Part shown: positions 43,369 to 52,237 of the stretch, one piece after another
How the letters are laid out: every line of letters starts with the position of its first letter
How positions within the stretch are numbered: position 1 is the stretch's first letter
NCBI GenBank assembly: GCA_945888515.1
Contig: CAMDAD010000007.1
Coordinates: forward strand, 62,001 to 126,000
DNA from: Akkermansia muciniphila
Lineage (GTDB): Bacteria > Verrucomicrobiota > Verrucomicrobiia > Verrucomicrobiales > Akkermansiaceae
Length of the DNA: 64,000 bases
Direction: 5' to 3'
The notes under the pieces: generated by a model
Databases searched by the model: none
What the model was told of the DNA's origin: nothing
The model's input: only the letters and a program-made list of their open reading frames with translations
Program-made: the position numbers and the translations under genes

Positions 43369-44085
43369 ATGCCACATTTACGTCTGCCCGCTTTTCTGAT
43401 TGCATGCTTCATCTTGATTCATGCGCCTACTGCATCTGCTCAAGCAGCTCGGTTGATCGACGATACCGCGCCCGGTTTCCGCGATCTCACCGCGGCCGAC
43501 TTCACCAAAGTGAACAGTGCCGATGACACTTGGACGTGGAAAAATGGCGTGCTCTTTTGCAGCGGCATGCCCGTCAGTGTCATGCGCACGACGAAGGAAT
43601 ACAAAAATTTCGAAATGGTAGTCGAGTGGATGCATGAAAAACCGGCGGGCAATTCTGGAGTTTTCGTCTGGACCACTCCGTCATCGATAGAACAACTCAC
43701 CGCCGCAGGAAAGCCTGGTCTACCGCAGGGAATCGAAGTGCAGGTCCTCGACCTCGCCTATGAGACACAGGTGAAATCCGCAGGCAAAGCCACCGATTGG
43801 TTCACCTGCCATGGCGATGTCTTCGCGGTGGGAGTGAAAATGAAGCCGTTTTCCCCACTATCGCCGAATGGCAGTCGCAGCTTTCCTCGCAAAAACGTAT
43901 GCAATGGTCATGGCAAATGGAATCACTACTACATCCGTGCCATCAACGGCGAAGTGCGCTTGTGGGTCAATGGAGAGGAAGTTTCCGGCGGAAATGGCTG
44001 CGATCCTTCGAGCGGATTTCTGTGTCTCGAGAGCGAGGGATCACCCATCCAGTTTCGAAAACTCCGCATCCGTGAAGTACCGTGA
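43369..44085 (+). CDS. Secreted DUF1080 (3-keto-disaccharide hydrolase-type) protein
   Basis: 238 residues with a signal peptide ('FLIACFILIHAPTASA'). The concanavalin-like beta sandwich of DUF1080 is clear: 'DDTWTWKNGVLFCSGMPVSVMRTTKEYKNFEMVVEWMHEKPAGNSGVFV', 'LPQGIEVQVLDLAYE' and 'GKWNHYYIRAINGEVRLWVNGEEVSGG'. Some members cleave 3-keto-glycosides. The catalytic state cannot be read here. Start could also be ATG 43357. It diverges from the S9 peptidase gene with 125 nt between starts. Confidence 0.85.
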   Translation: MPHLRLPAFLIACFILIHAPTASAQAARLIDDTAPGFRDLTAADFTKVNSADDTWTWKNGVLFCSGMPVSVMRTTKEYKNFEMVVEWMHEKPAGNSGVFVWTTPSSIEQLTAAGKPGLPQGIEVQVLDLAYETQVKSAGKATDWFTCHGDVFAVGVKMKPFSPLSPNGSRSFPRKNVCNGHGKWNHYYIRAINGEVRLWVNGEEVSGGNGCDPSSGFLCLESEGSPIQFRKLRIREVP

Positions 44086-44192
44086 GATCGGCGAAAACCT
44101 GATTCACATCAAAACGGACTTCACAGTGTATCGCCAATCATGCCGCATTCTGGCATTGCATACGACAGATGAATCTCTATAACGCGGGTCTG

Positions 44193-45131
44193 ATGAACGC
44201 AAATTGGTTTGTATTAAGCGATGGGCAACAACTCGGACCGTATACGGGCGAGCAATTGGTGCAGTTTGCCCAAGAAGGGCGTCTTGCCACTGAGACCATG
44301 GTCTGGTCCGAGGGCATGGCCGAATGGATCACTGCTTCACAAGTTCCCGGGCTCTTTCCGGAGGCCGCTGTCGCCACGCCTGTTGTTGCAAAACCAGCAC
44401 TGGCCACCAGCAACTGGGCTCCTCCCGGCGCGCGCGCGGCTACCGCAACTGCCAGCGCAGTCGTTTCACCCTATGCCACTCCCAGCTCCTCGCTAGCACC
44501 TGCACCCGCCGGTGGAGAATATCCTTTCCTCTCCATCAAGCCTGCTAGCTTCGGTTTGTGGATGTGGACTTTTTTGGGTGGATTTCTCTCCATCGTTATT
44601 GCGATCGCTTTTTTCATCATGGGCGTGACGAGAGCAAGTGCAAGCGCCAGTGTGCCCAGCAGTGCTTCTAATACCGATGGACTGGCTCCCATGCTCATCG
44701 CAAGCTGTTTTTATGGTCTTGCGATGATCTGCCTGCTTCTCTCCGCGATCTTCTTCTACATGAACATCTACCGCGCCTGGAGCTGCTTGCGCGCCGGAGC
44801 GCCACGCACCACTCCCGGAATGGCGATCGGTATGTTGTTCATTCCGTTGTATAATCTCTATTGGATGTTCGTCGCCATCGCCGGACTACCGAAGGACTGG
44901 AACCGCATCGTCGCCCGTTATGATGACTTGCAAACCGCACCACGACTCAGCGAAACAACATTCCTCATGTTTTGCATCGGCTCACTGGTTTTCCCACCGC
45001 TTTCTATGATCGTGATGTTTCCCATGATGTCGCAAGTGTGCGCGGGTATCAATTTCTTCGCCTATCGCCGCAATGCCACCACTCTCGGAGGTCAAGGACC
45101 CGCTGGATTCGGAGGCGTCAAATTCGGCTGA
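44193..45131 (+). CDS. GYF_2-domain membrane protein
   Basis: About 312 residues. A GYF_2 domain at the N-terminus ('NWFVLSDGQQLGPYTGEQLVQFAQEGRLATETMVWSEGMAEWITASQVPGLF') is followed by an Ala/Pro/Ser-rich linker. A membrane region then has about four helices ('FGLWMWTFLGGFLSIVIAIAFFIMG', 'MLIASCFYGLAMICLLLSAIFFY', 'GMLFIPLYNLYWMFVAIAG', 'FLMFCIGSLVFPPLSMIVMF'). GYF_2 domains are common in PVC membrane proteins and probably bind peptides. Function is unknown. ATG 44169 is an alternative start. Confidence 0.75.
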   Translation: MNANWFVLSDGQQLGPYTGEQLVQFAQEGRLATETMVWSEGMAEWITASQVPGLFPEAAVATPVVAKPALATSNWAPPGARAATATASAVVSPYATPSSSLAPAPAGGEYPFLSIKPASFGLWMWTFLGGFLSIVIAIAFFIMGVTRASASASVPSSASNTDGLAPMLIASCFYGLAMICLLLSAIFFYMNIYRAWSCLRAGAPRTTPGMAIGMLFIPLYNLYWMFVAIAGLPKDWNRIVARYDDLQTAPRLSETTFLMFCIGSLVFPPLSMIVMFPMMSQVCAGINFFAYRRNATTLGGQGPAGFGGVKFG

Positions 45132-45136
45132 TTGGT

Positions 45137-46279
45137 TCAGCTTTTCATCAGCCAGCTGATGTGCGGCGTGTAAAGGTGCGGCTCTAACAAAAAGGAGTCG
45201 TGCCCTTTGTCCGAATGGACGGTGATCTGCGTGGCTTGGATGTCGGCGCGCTCGAGATGCAGTGTGAGATCTGCCTGCTCCTCGGGGTAGAAACAAAAAT
45301 CACTATCGATGGAAAACACCAGCCAGCGCTGACCAGCCGCCGCCGCCCGGTCTAACAATTCACGCGGACTGCCCGCATCACCTTCGATTACAGCATCGTA
45401 GCACGACCACATGTCGATGATGCGCAGGTAGGTGTTCGCATCGAATCGACGAACGAATTTTTTCCCTTGGTGGAGCATATACGACTGAAACTGGTCGCGC
45501 ACTCGATACCAAGACAACGTGTCATTGTCCTGCACGATATCCTGCCGCGCGCGACGCTCGATGGCATCGAGATGGACGAAAGTTTTATGAGAAATCATCC
45601 GCGCCAAAGCCAAGCCGTAGAGCGGCGGTTGGTCATCGTAATAATCACCGCCGTTAAAGTTTGGATCATTTTCGATGGCTAGGATTTGCTCGAACAAGAT
45701 GAGGCGATTCAGCACGGTTGTTTTGAAGCCGGCCGCGATTGATGCCACACGCTTCACACGATGCGGATAGCGCGTCGCAAAGGTCAGTGCCAAAAGACCA
45801 CCGACCGATGGCCCGATGACCGCATGCAAAACATCGATGCCTAAAGAATCCAGCAACAACGCGGTAACCTTGACCTGATCTGCGGCAGAAATCCGGGGAA
45901 ACGCCGAGCCCCACGGCTTGCCAGTCTCGGGGCGGATGGACGCAGGACCTGTCGTGCCGTAACAGCCACCAAGATAATTTGCGCAGATGATACAAAACTC
46001 ATTCGTATCAAGAGCTTTTCCTGGGCCAATCATTTCCTCCCACCAACCGTCGTGCATTTCCGGTTGCCAAAACGCCTCCACTCCCGGAATTCGCGGATTG
46101 AGACCCGCCGCGTGGTGCGAACCGGAGAGCGCATGATAAAGCACAATGGCATTGGACTTATCGGCATTCAAAGTCCCCCACATTTCATAGGCGATACAGA
46201 GACCGGGCAAGACCGAACCATCGCTCAGCGCAAACGGCTGGGCGATCTGGCAAAATTGCGTTTCAATCAGGGCAGGCAT
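45137..46279 (-). CDS. metX: Homoserine O-acetyltransferase (MetX family)
   Basis: 380 residues, the family length. Acylates homoserine for methionine synthesis. Motifs: 'LCIAYEMWGTLN', 'VLYHALSGSHHAAG', 'WWEEMIGPGKALDTNEFCIICANYLGGCYGTTGPASI', the nucleophile in 'VIGPSVGGLLAL' (GxSxGG with P for G), the acid region 'FSIDSDFCFYPEEQ' and the histidine in 'SDKGHDSFLLE'. It lies 42 nt after the CymR-like regulator on the same strand, so the two are probably co-transcribed. Acyl donor (acetyl or succinyl) cannot be decided with certainty. Confidence 0.92.
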   Translation of the reverse strand: MPALIETQFCQIAQPFALSDGSVLPGLCIAYEMWGTLNADKSNAIVLYHALSGSHHAAGLNPRIPGVEAFWQPEMHDGWWEEMIGPGKALDTNEFCIICANYLGGCYGTTGPASIRPETGKPWGSAFPRISAADQVKVTALLLDSLGIDVLHAVIGPSVGGLLALTFATRYPHRVKRVASIAAGFKTTVLNRLILFEQILAIENDPNFNGGDYYDDQPPLYGLALARMISHKTFVHLDAIERRARQDIVQDNDTLSWYRVRDQFQSYMLHQGKKFVRRFDANTYLRIIDMWSCYDAVIEGDAGSPRELLDRAAAAGQRWLVFSIDSDFCFYPEEQADLTLHLERADIQATQITVHSDKGHDSFLLEPHLYTPHISWLMKS

Positions 46280-46321
46280 GTCACTGGCGGGGGCTTCTTG
46301 TAGGCGGATACAGAGGCAAAA

Positions 46322-46735
46322 TCAAATGTAAAACATGCTACCGCCCGGCATCGTTGACATCTGAGCGAGTGTGATACTGGCTAAATTTTTATGAAAATCA
46401 GCCGCGAGGGATTTCCATGATTGCGCAACTGCCGCGCCTGACTCCCCCTCACTACTCACGCTAAAAGTGAGCAACGAGGGATCGATCGCCTCCACAATTT
46501 CCTTTAAACTAATAGCCGTTGGCTCCTTCGCCAAAAGATATCCACCCTCTTTGCCCCGTTTGCTCTCCACCAGTCCAGCGCGACGCAGGTCGTTGAGAAT
46601 TTGCACTAAAAAGTTTGCAGACACGGCTTCACGTTGTGCAAGCTCTTCAAGACGTGTTATCGTCGGCGTGCCGTGCCGTTTGGCAAGCTGGGCGAGCGCT
46701 CGACAGGCGTATTCTATTTTTTGGGAAATCCGCAT
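46322..46735 (-). CDS. Rrf2-family regulator resembling CymR
   Basis: 137 residues from ATG 46735. The winged helix reads 'MRISQKIEYACRALAQLAKRHG', 'LEELAQREAVSANFLVQILNDLRRAGLVESKRGKEGGYLL'. The three cysteines that hold an iron-sulfur cluster in IscR and NsrR are missing. The protein ends 'GGSMFYI', like the C-terminus 'YMFYI' of Bacillus CymR, the cysteine-metabolism repressor that works with CysK. It lies upstream of metX and divergent from cysE, which fits control of Cys/Met synthesis. Only 7 nt separate its start from the cysE ATG. Confidence 0.82.
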   Translation of the reverse strand: MRISQKIEYACRALAQLAKRHGTPTITRLEELAQREAVSANFLVQILNDLRRAGLVESKRGKEGGYLLAKEPTAISLKEIVEAIDPSLLTFSVSSEGESGAAVAQSWKSLAADFHKNLASITLAQMSTMPGGSMFYI

Positions 46736-46742
46736 AAGCAAA

Positions 46743-47579
46743 ATGAAACATACAAACGAGGAAAGTGCGAGTGCTAAGGTGAGTCGATTTTGCGGTGGCC
46801 GCGAAATCAATGTGGCAGCCCTGTGGCAAGAAATACGTCAGCAAGCCGCCAAAGTCATCGACCGAGAACCACAAATGGTGAACCTCTTGAAAGATGTCGT
46901 CCTCAATCGCTCGTGCCTGGGCGAAGCACTGGGGACACGATTGGCACGGAAATTATCGCGTGAAGATATGACGCGCGAGGAGCTCTCGCCCTTGCTGGCT
47001 GGACTTTTCCAAGCCCATCCCGAGCTGACACGCAGCGCGGCCAAAGATTTAATCGCGATTATCGAGCGCGATCCCGCTTGCGATTCCCCTCTGCAGCCCT
47101 TGTTGTTTTTCAAAGGCTTTCTCGCCATTTGCACCTACCGGGTTTCGCATTATCTCTGGCAACACGATCGTCGCGATCTGGCACTGTATTTCCAAAGCCT
47201 CGCCAGCGAGGTTTTCGCCGTGGACATCCACCCGGCGGCACGCATCGGCTGCGGGATTCTGTTAGACCACGCGACCAGCTTTGTCGTCGGGGAAACGGCC
47301 ATCATCGAGGACGATGTTTCCATCCTCCACGAGGTCACGCTCGGCGGCACTGGTAAGGAATCGGGCGATCGCCACCCCATCGTGCGCTCCGGTGTGCTGA
47401 TCGGAGCCGGAGCGAAAATACTAGGCCGCGTGATCATCGGCGAGTGCGCCAAAATCGGAGCTGGCAGCGTGGTGCTGACCGATGTCCCAGCTCACACCAC
47501 AGTGGCCGGAGTCCCCGCCGTGGTGGTGGGAGTCGCCAAAGAAGACGCCCCAGCGCTGGACATGGATCAGCGGATTTGA
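46743..47579 (+). CDS. cysE: Serine O-acetyltransferase
   Basis: Makes O-acetylserine, the precursor of cysteine. 278 residues from ATG 46743. The N-terminal helical domain ('ALWQEIRQQAAKVIDREPQMVNLLKDVVLN') and left-handed beta-helix ('VDIHPAARIGCGILLDHATSFVVGETAIIEDDVSILHEVTLGGTGKESGDRHP') match E. coli CysE through the end 'ALDMDQRI'. E. coli CysE begins near 'ALWQEI', so a GTG just before that (about 46810) is a possible start and would leave about 75 nt for a promoter. It is divergent from the CymR-like gene. Confidence 0.93.
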   Translation: MKHTNEESASAKVSRFCGGREINVAALWQEIRQQAAKVIDREPQMVNLLKDVVLNRSCLGEALGTRLARKLSREDMTREELSPLLAGLFQAHPELTRSAAKDLIAIIERDPACDSPLQPLLFFKGFLAICTYRVSHYLWQHDRRDLALYFQSLASEVFAVDIHPAARIGCGILLDHATSFVVGETAIIEDDVSILHEVTLGGTGKESGDRHPIVRSGVLIGAGAKILGRVIIGECAKIGAGSVVLTDVPAHTTVAGVPAVVVGVAKEDAPALDMDQRI

Positions 47580-47606
47580 GCAAGGTTTTTTCATTCCCGA
47601 GTGTGA

Positions 47607-48026
47607 ATGCAATCAAATGTGATGAACTGGTTCTTCTATGACTATTTGAGCTCTATTGCTTACGGAGTTGCAGGATTGGTGATTCTTTTCACATTGATTT
47701 TGCTGGCGCGAACTCGGACTATATCCTCATTCTTAATGGCCGCCGGCATGTCCCTGTTGGCCGTTGCTCTCATAATCACAGGCTATTTGTGCATTCCGAT
47801 TTATCAATCTAATCATGTCGTGAGTATTCAATCAGTTGCAAATAGGCATTTCGATCCTGAGCAAAGCTACCGCAAAAAAATAGAGCTACGCACTATGCTT
47901 GGGAATCAACGCTTGTATGCCATCTATACCGCAGGAGCTTTGATTTCCATCGGACTTGGTGGATTGATCTTCCAGTGCCTAGGGAATGATCGTGCGGTCA
48001 ACGACCCTACAGAATGTGATCGCTAG
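47607..48026 (+). CDS. Small membrane protein of unknown function
   Basis: 139 residues (134 if ATG 47622 is used). Three hydrophobic segments: 'YGVAGLVILFTLILLA', 'FLMAAGMSLLAVALIITGYLCI' and 'IYTAGALISIGLGGLIFQCL'. A hydrophilic loop containing 'YRKKIELRTMLGNQ' lies between the second and third. I see no family. It follows cysE by 27 nt. Confidence 0.6.
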   Translation: MQSNVMNWFFYDYLSSIAYGVAGLVILFTLILLARTRTISSFLMAAGMSLLAVALIITGYLCIPIYQSNHVVSIQSVANRHFDPEQSYRKKIELRTMLGNQRLYAIYTAGALISIGLGGLIFQCLGNDRAVNDPTECDR

Positions 48027-48103
48027 TGTTTTTAAGCGTCGAGTCAATGAGCGAGTCGCCGAGGCATCCTTTCAGGGCTCACGGTGCCGATGGTAATACG
48101 AAA

Positions 48104-48123
48104 CCCACGGTTGAAACCGTGGG
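48104..48123. repeat. REP-like palindrome
   Basis: CCCACGGTT-GA-AACCGTGGG forms a nearly perfect hairpin (8-9 bp) in the gap between a plus-strand gene and the end of tpiA. Such GC-rich intergenic palindromes ending in GTGGGC are a recognised class of repeat mobilised by RAYT (REP-associated tyrosine) transposases. A RAYT-type gene lies at the right edge of the window. Only one copy is seen here, and it could also serve as a terminator. Confidence 0.5.
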
Positions 48124-48173
48124 CTCCGGATGAGGCGTCGGATTGCGACGAATCTGTCAGCTTTTCGGCTGAA

Positions 48174-48944
48174 TCAGTTCGCAGGCGAGCCGTTGGAGAT
48201 GATATCGACGAAGCTCTGCGCTTCCAGCGAAGCACCACCAATCAGGGCGCCGTCGATGTCTGGGCAGGCCATGAGCTCGGCGGCATTGTTGGGTTTCACG
48301 CTGCCACCGTATTGGATGCGCAGTTTACCGGAAATTTCCGGGCCGTAGAGATCAGTGATGACACTGCGCACAAAGGCATGCGCTTCCTGCGCTTGTTCCG
48401 CAGTGGCGGTGACGCCAGTACCGATGGCCCAAACGGGTTCGTACGCAACCACGGTGTCCTCCATGTCAGAAGCCGTGATGCCTTCTAGGCCTTCGCTGAT
48501 CTGGCTGCGCAGGATGCTTTCGAGTTTGCCGGCATTGCGTTCTTCCAGGGTTTCGCCGATGCAGAAAATGAGTTTCAATCCGACCTCGCGCGCCTTTTTC
48601 ATCTTCGCGTTGATGATGGCATTGGTCTCGCCAAAAATGGAGCGGCGCTCGCTGTGGCCGATGATCACGTGGCGCACCAGGATCTCGCGCAGCATCTTCA
48701 CGCTGATTTCACCGGTATAGGCACCGTCATCGAATTGCGAGCAATTCTGCGCCGCCATTTCCACACCGCGTGCTTCCGTCAACGCCTCCGAGAGCGTGGG
48801 CAAGGAGATGAAAGGTGCGGCAATAACGATGTCAGAGGTCTGGCGACCCGTGAGTTTGCTGAGGAACGATTTCACAAAGTCCTGCGTGTCCGAGGGACCT
48901 TTGTTCATTTTCCAGTTAGCGGCGAAAATCGGACGGCGATACAT
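48174..48944 (-). CDS. tpiA: Triosephosphate isomerase
   Basis: 256 residues. 'RRPIFAANWKMNKG' begins the barrel. The electrophilic histidine lies in 'HVIIGHSERRSIFGET', the catalytic glutamate in 'VVAYEPVWAIGTG', and the phosphate-binding loop is 'LRIQYGGSVKPNNAAEL' and 'GALIGGASLE'. It interconverts DHAP and glyceraldehyde 3-phosphate. It follows pgk by 30 nt on the same strand; the spacer contains the short tandem CACCTAA repeat. Confidence 0.97.
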   Translation of the reverse strand: MYRRPIFAANWKMNKGPSDTQDFVKSFLSKLTGRQTSDIVIAAPFISLPTLSEALTEARGVEMAAQNCSQFDDGAYTGEISVKMLREILVRHVIIGHSERRSIFGETNAIINAKMKKAREVGLKLIFCIGETLEERNAGKLESILRSQISEGLEGITASDMEDTVVAYEPVWAIGTGVTATAEQAQEAHAFVRSVITDLYGPEISGKLRIQYGGSVKPNNAAELMACPDIDGALIGGASLEAQSFVDIISNGSPAN

Positions 48945-48974
48945 GATGGGATGTGTTAGGTGTTAGGTGAAAAA

Positions 48975-50171
48975 TTAAACGTTGGTAAGAGCGGCGACGC
49001 CTGGCAGCTCCTTGCCTTCCAGCAATTCAAGCGAGGCTCCACCACCGGTGGAAATGAAATTCATTTGATCATCAAGACCGAACTTGTTCACGGCCGTGAC
49101 CGAGTCGCCGCCGCCTACGATCGAGAGTGCGGCGGAATCGGCGACCGCCTGAGCGATGGCGCGTGTGCCTTCGGCAAAGGAGCCGATTTCGAACACACCC
49201 ATGGGGCCGTTCCACAGAATCGTTTTGGCCGAGGCGATTTCTTTACTGAATTCGGCAATCGCTTGCGTGCCGATATCAATGCCTTCCCAGTCATCTGGAA
49301 TTTCGCCGCCTTCGGTGTAAGCAGCGGTGACGCGGGTCTCGGCACCATCTTTGAACTCTTGCGTGATGCGAGTGTCGGCGGGAAGGAGGAAACGAATGCC
49401 CTTGGCTTCCGCATTTTTCAAAATGTCCAGCGCGAGTTCCAGCTTGTCATTTTCCACAAGCGACTTGCCAATCTTGTAGCCTTGCGCCTTGCGGAAGGTG
49501 TAGGCCATCGCTCCGCCGATGATAAAGGTATCGGCCTTGGCCATCAGCGAGTTGATCACTTGGATTTTATCGGATACTTTTGCGCCGCCCATGATGACGA
49601 CGAAAGGACGCTCACCTTGGTCGAGCTTATACACGAGGTATTCCAGTTCACGCGCCATCAGGAAGCCCATCGCACTTTGTTTCACATAATGCGTTACGCC
49701 CTCGGTGGAGGCATGGGCGCGGTGCGCGGTGCCGAAGGCATCGTTGACAAAAATGTCCGCACTACCGGCGAGCTGCTTGGCGAAGTCGGCATCGTTCTTT
49801 TCCTCCTCAGGATAAAAGCGGGTATTCTCCAGCAATAGCACCTGTCCGGCCTGAAGACCAGCACGCAGAGCAGCGACTTCCTCACCGATCGAATCAGCAG
49901 CGAGCTTGACCTCTTGGCCTAACAATTCCGCGAGGCGCACGGCCACGGGCTGAAGCGAAAACTCTGCGGAGGCACCCGCCTTCGGACGGCCCAGGTGCGA
50001 GCAAAGCACTAACTTGGCGCCACCTTTCAGCAAGTGTTGGATGGAGGGCACAGCGGCGGTGATACGAGTATCATCGGTGATCGCACCATGTTTCAACGGC
50101 ACATTGAAGTCCACACGCATGAGAACTTCCTTGTTTTGCACATCTAGTGATTGAATCGAGAGCTTGGCCAT
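48975..50171 (-). CDS. pgk: Phosphoglycerate kinase
   Basis: 398 residues from ATG 50171 ('MAKLSIQSLD'). 'KEVLMRVDFNVPLKHGAITDDTRI' is the signature N-terminus, then 'LCSHLGRPK', 'ENTRFYPEEEKND', 'VNDAFGTAHRAHAS', 'VIMGGAKVSDKI' and the C-terminal 'SIVGGGDSVTAV...FISTGGGASLELLEGKELPGVAAL'. Converts 1,3-bisphosphoglycerate to 3-phosphoglycerate, making ATP. First gene of a pgk-tpiA glycolytic operon. Confidence 0.97.
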   Translation of the reverse strand: MAKLSIQSLDVQNKEVLMRVDFNVPLKHGAITDDTRITAAVPSIQHLLKGGAKLVLCSHLGRPKAGASAEFSLQPVAVRLAELLGQEVKLAADSIGEEVAALRAGLQAGQVLLLENTRFYPEEEKNDADFAKQLAGSADIFVNDAFGTAHRAHASTEGVTHYVKQSAMGFLMARELEYLVYKLDQGERPFVVIMGGAKVSDKIQVINSLMAKADTFIIGGAMAYTFRKAQGYKIGKSLVENDKLELALDILKNAEAKGIRFLLPADTRITQEFKDGAETRVTAAYTEGGEIPDDWEGIDIGTQAIAEFSKEIASAKTILWNGPMGVFEIGSFAEGTRAIAQAVADSAALSIVGGGDSVTAVNKFGLDDQMNFISTGGGASLELLEGKELPGVAALTNV

Positions 50172-50356
50172 GGGCAGTGGGTAAGACGGTGGGGAAACGA
50201 ATGTCAAGCATGATACAACAGGAAATACGCGATTATCGCAAAAGGTTGCCAGCGGATTGCGGTCCATACGGCACGATAGATCGAAAAAACCTGAGATTTT
50301 TCGATAATTGCTCGACCTGCGAAAAAATGGCGTCATTCTATGCCCACCAATTCACT

Positions 50357-51340
50357 ATGAAAAAGAACAAACTGATTGCGACCCTTGCGTTGTCATTTGC
50401 CACATTGACCTCCGCGTTCGCCGGTGGCGAAGGATGGGTCACTGATTTCGAAGCTGCCAAAAAAACGGCTAACGAAGATAAAAAAGACCTGCTAGTCGAC
50501 TTCACTGGCTCTGACTGGTGCGGTTGGTGCATCAAGCTGAACGAAGAAGTTTTCTCCAAAGAACCTTTCAAGGCGGCAACGAAGGATCAATTCGTGATGG
50601 TGGAACTCGATTTCCCCCGCAAGAAGGAACTGGATGCCAAACTGAAGGAGCAAAACGAAGCGTTGCAAAAGAAATTCCAAGTTCAGGGATTCCCTACCAT
50701 CATGCTCTGCGATGCCACAGGAAAACCTTACGCCAAAACTGGATATCAGCCCGGTGGTCCGGAAAAATATGTGGCTCACCTCGAAGAACTAAAAGCCGTG
50801 CGCGTCAAGCGTGATGAGGCATTTGCCAAAGCTGATGCCGCCAAAACCGATGTGGAAAAAGCCGCCTTTTTGGTCGAAGGTCTAAAAGCACTGGACGAAG
50901 AACTCGTCGATAGCTGCTACAGCGATGTCGTCGAAAAAATCGGCACGCTGGATAAGGAAGACAAGTCCGGTTTCGTCAAAGCACGCAAGGAAGCCGCCGA
51001 GAAAAAAAAGGCGGAGGAATCAGCCATGGCTTCCGTGCAAGAATTCATGGGCACCAAAATCAAACCACTGATGCAGGCTAAGGAATACGACAAAGCTCTT
51101 GAAGCCGTGAAGTCGTTCATCAAGGAGAACCCGAACACACCGGAAGAATACAAAATCGGTATGACCCTCAACATCGGCCTCGCTGGCCCTATGGAAAAAG
51201 GCGATGCAGAAGCCGCCAACGCCATGGTGGATGGTGTTGCCAAGGACTATCCCAATAGCGATGTCGCCAAGAACGTCGATAGAATCAAAGAGAGCATCAA
51301 GGCTCGCCTCGCGCAAAAGCCCGCCGCAGAGAAGGAGTGA
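50357..51340 (+). CDS. Secreted thioredoxin-fold protein with CGWC active site
   Basis: 327 residues with a signal peptide ('LIATLALSFATLTSAFAG'). The thioredoxin-like domain has 'KDLLVDFTGSDWCGWCIKLNEEVF' (active-site CxxC), a cis-proline 'QGFPTIMLCDATGK' and 'YVAHLEEL'. After about residue 160 an alpha-helical, Lys/Glu/Ala-rich tail follows ('EKAAFLVEGLKALDEELV...', 'KEYDKALEAVKSFIKENPNTPEEY'), TPR-like. It is a probable periplasmic disulfide reductase or isomerase. ATG 50357 is preferred over an upstream frame that overlaps pgk's promoter. It ends at a bidirectional terminator. Confidence 0.85.
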   Translation: MKKNKLIATLALSFATLTSAFAGGEGWVTDFEAAKKTANEDKKDLLVDFTGSDWCGWCIKLNEEVFSKEPFKAATKDQFVMVELDFPRKKELDAKLKEQNEALQKKFQVQGFPTIMLCDATGKPYAKTGYQPGGPEKYVAHLEELKAVRVKRDEAFAKADAAKTDVEKAAFLVEGLKALDEELVDSCYSDVVEKIGTLDKEDKSGFVKARKEAAEKKKAEESAMASVQEFMGTKIKPLMQAKEYDKALEAVKSFIKENPNTPEEYKIGMTLNIGLAGPMEKGDAEAANAMVDGVAKDYPNSDVAKNVDRIKESIKARLAQKPAAEKE

Positions 51341-51371
51341 TCTCCTCGGAAACGAAACATCACCCTCACAA

Positions 51372-51405
51372 AAAAATGCGCCATGGTGACCCGTGGCGCA
51401 TTTTT
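51372..51405. terminator. Bidirectional terminator
   Basis: A 12-bp stem, AAAAATGCGCCA/TGGCGCATTTTT (51372-51383 with 51394-51405), with a 10-nt loop lies between convergent genes. The A and T runs on either side allow termination on both strands. Confidence 0.85.
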
Positions 51406-51418
51406 CTGTCCCTCCACA

Positions 51419-52129
51419 TCAAGCGATGTTCGTGAACACCGCCTGCACGTCGTCGTCGTCTTCCAACTTATCGATGAGCTTTTCCACTTCCTCCAGTTGC
51501 TCTTCAGTCAACTCCACGGGATTGCTGGCTACGCGTCGCAGCTCGGCTTTTTTCACGGAAATCCCCAACTGCTCGAAGGCCTGCGTGAGCGTCGAGAAAC
51601 TCGTGTAATCAGCGAAGGCCGTGACCAGATCATCTTCCACCAGAAGTTCTTCCAGCCCTGCGTCGATCAGCGACAGCTCGATTTCCTCCAAGTCCAACTC
51701 CGGCGTGCGTTGGAACTCGACAGCCGCTTTGCGCGAGAACAAAAACTCTAGCGATCCGCTCGGCACCATCTGGCCGCCGTTTTTGTTGAAGTAGGTTTTC
51801 ACATTGGTCACCGAGCGATTCGAATTATCGGTAGCGCACTCGACAAACACCAGCACGCCGTGAGGCCCTTTGCCTTCGTAGTTCACTTCCACGATGTCCT
51901 GCGCGTCTTTGGCCGAGGCGCGTTTAATCGCGGCATCAATGTTTTCTTTCGGCAGGTTCTCCGCCTTCGCGTTGGCGATTGCCAATCGCAGCTTCGCGTT
52001 GGTGAACGGATCCGGACCACCTTCCTTAGCAGCCATCGTGATCAATTTTGCCATCTTGGGAAACACCTTGGACATCTTGTCCCAGCGTGCTTCCTTGGCT
52101 CTTCTTCTGCATTCAAATGCGCGTCCCAT
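51419..52129 (-). CDS. yebC: YebC/PmpR-family protein
   Basis: 236 residues, the family length. '[41 protein letters not shown]' and '[26 protein letters not shown]' are the TACO1/YebC N-terminus. '[38 protein letters not shown]' follows. Members act in translation of difficult (proline-rich) stretches and were earlier called transcriptional regulators. The N-terminus '[14 protein letters not shown]' differs from the common 'MAGHSKWANIKHRK'; it is the variant seen in Bacteroidetes and PVC members. Confidence 0.92.
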   Translation of the reverse strand: MGRAFECRRRAKEARWDKMSKVFPKMAKLITMAAKEGGPDPFTNAKLRLAIANAKAENLPKENIDAAIKRASAKDAQDIVEVNYEGKGPHGVLVFVECATDNSNRSVTNVKTYFNKNGGQMVPSGSLEFLFSRKAAVEFQRTPELDLEEIELSLIDAGLEELLVEDDLVTAFADYTSFSTLTQAFEQLGISVKKAELRRVASNPVELTEEQLEEVEKLIDKLEDDDDVQAVFTNIA

Positions 52130-52237
52130 AGTCTTAATTTGTTAGAAAAAAATTTTGATTTGGCGGCTAGCGCCGTCACGAGTAAAGCGGAAAATCGCCT
52201 GACTACCAAACAAAGTTTGCAAAAAAGTGCAGACTCA

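Noticed and set aside
48960..49838. 292-codon plus-strand frame opposite pgk
   Set aside because: Antisense to phosphoglycerate kinase, which explains the sequence fully.
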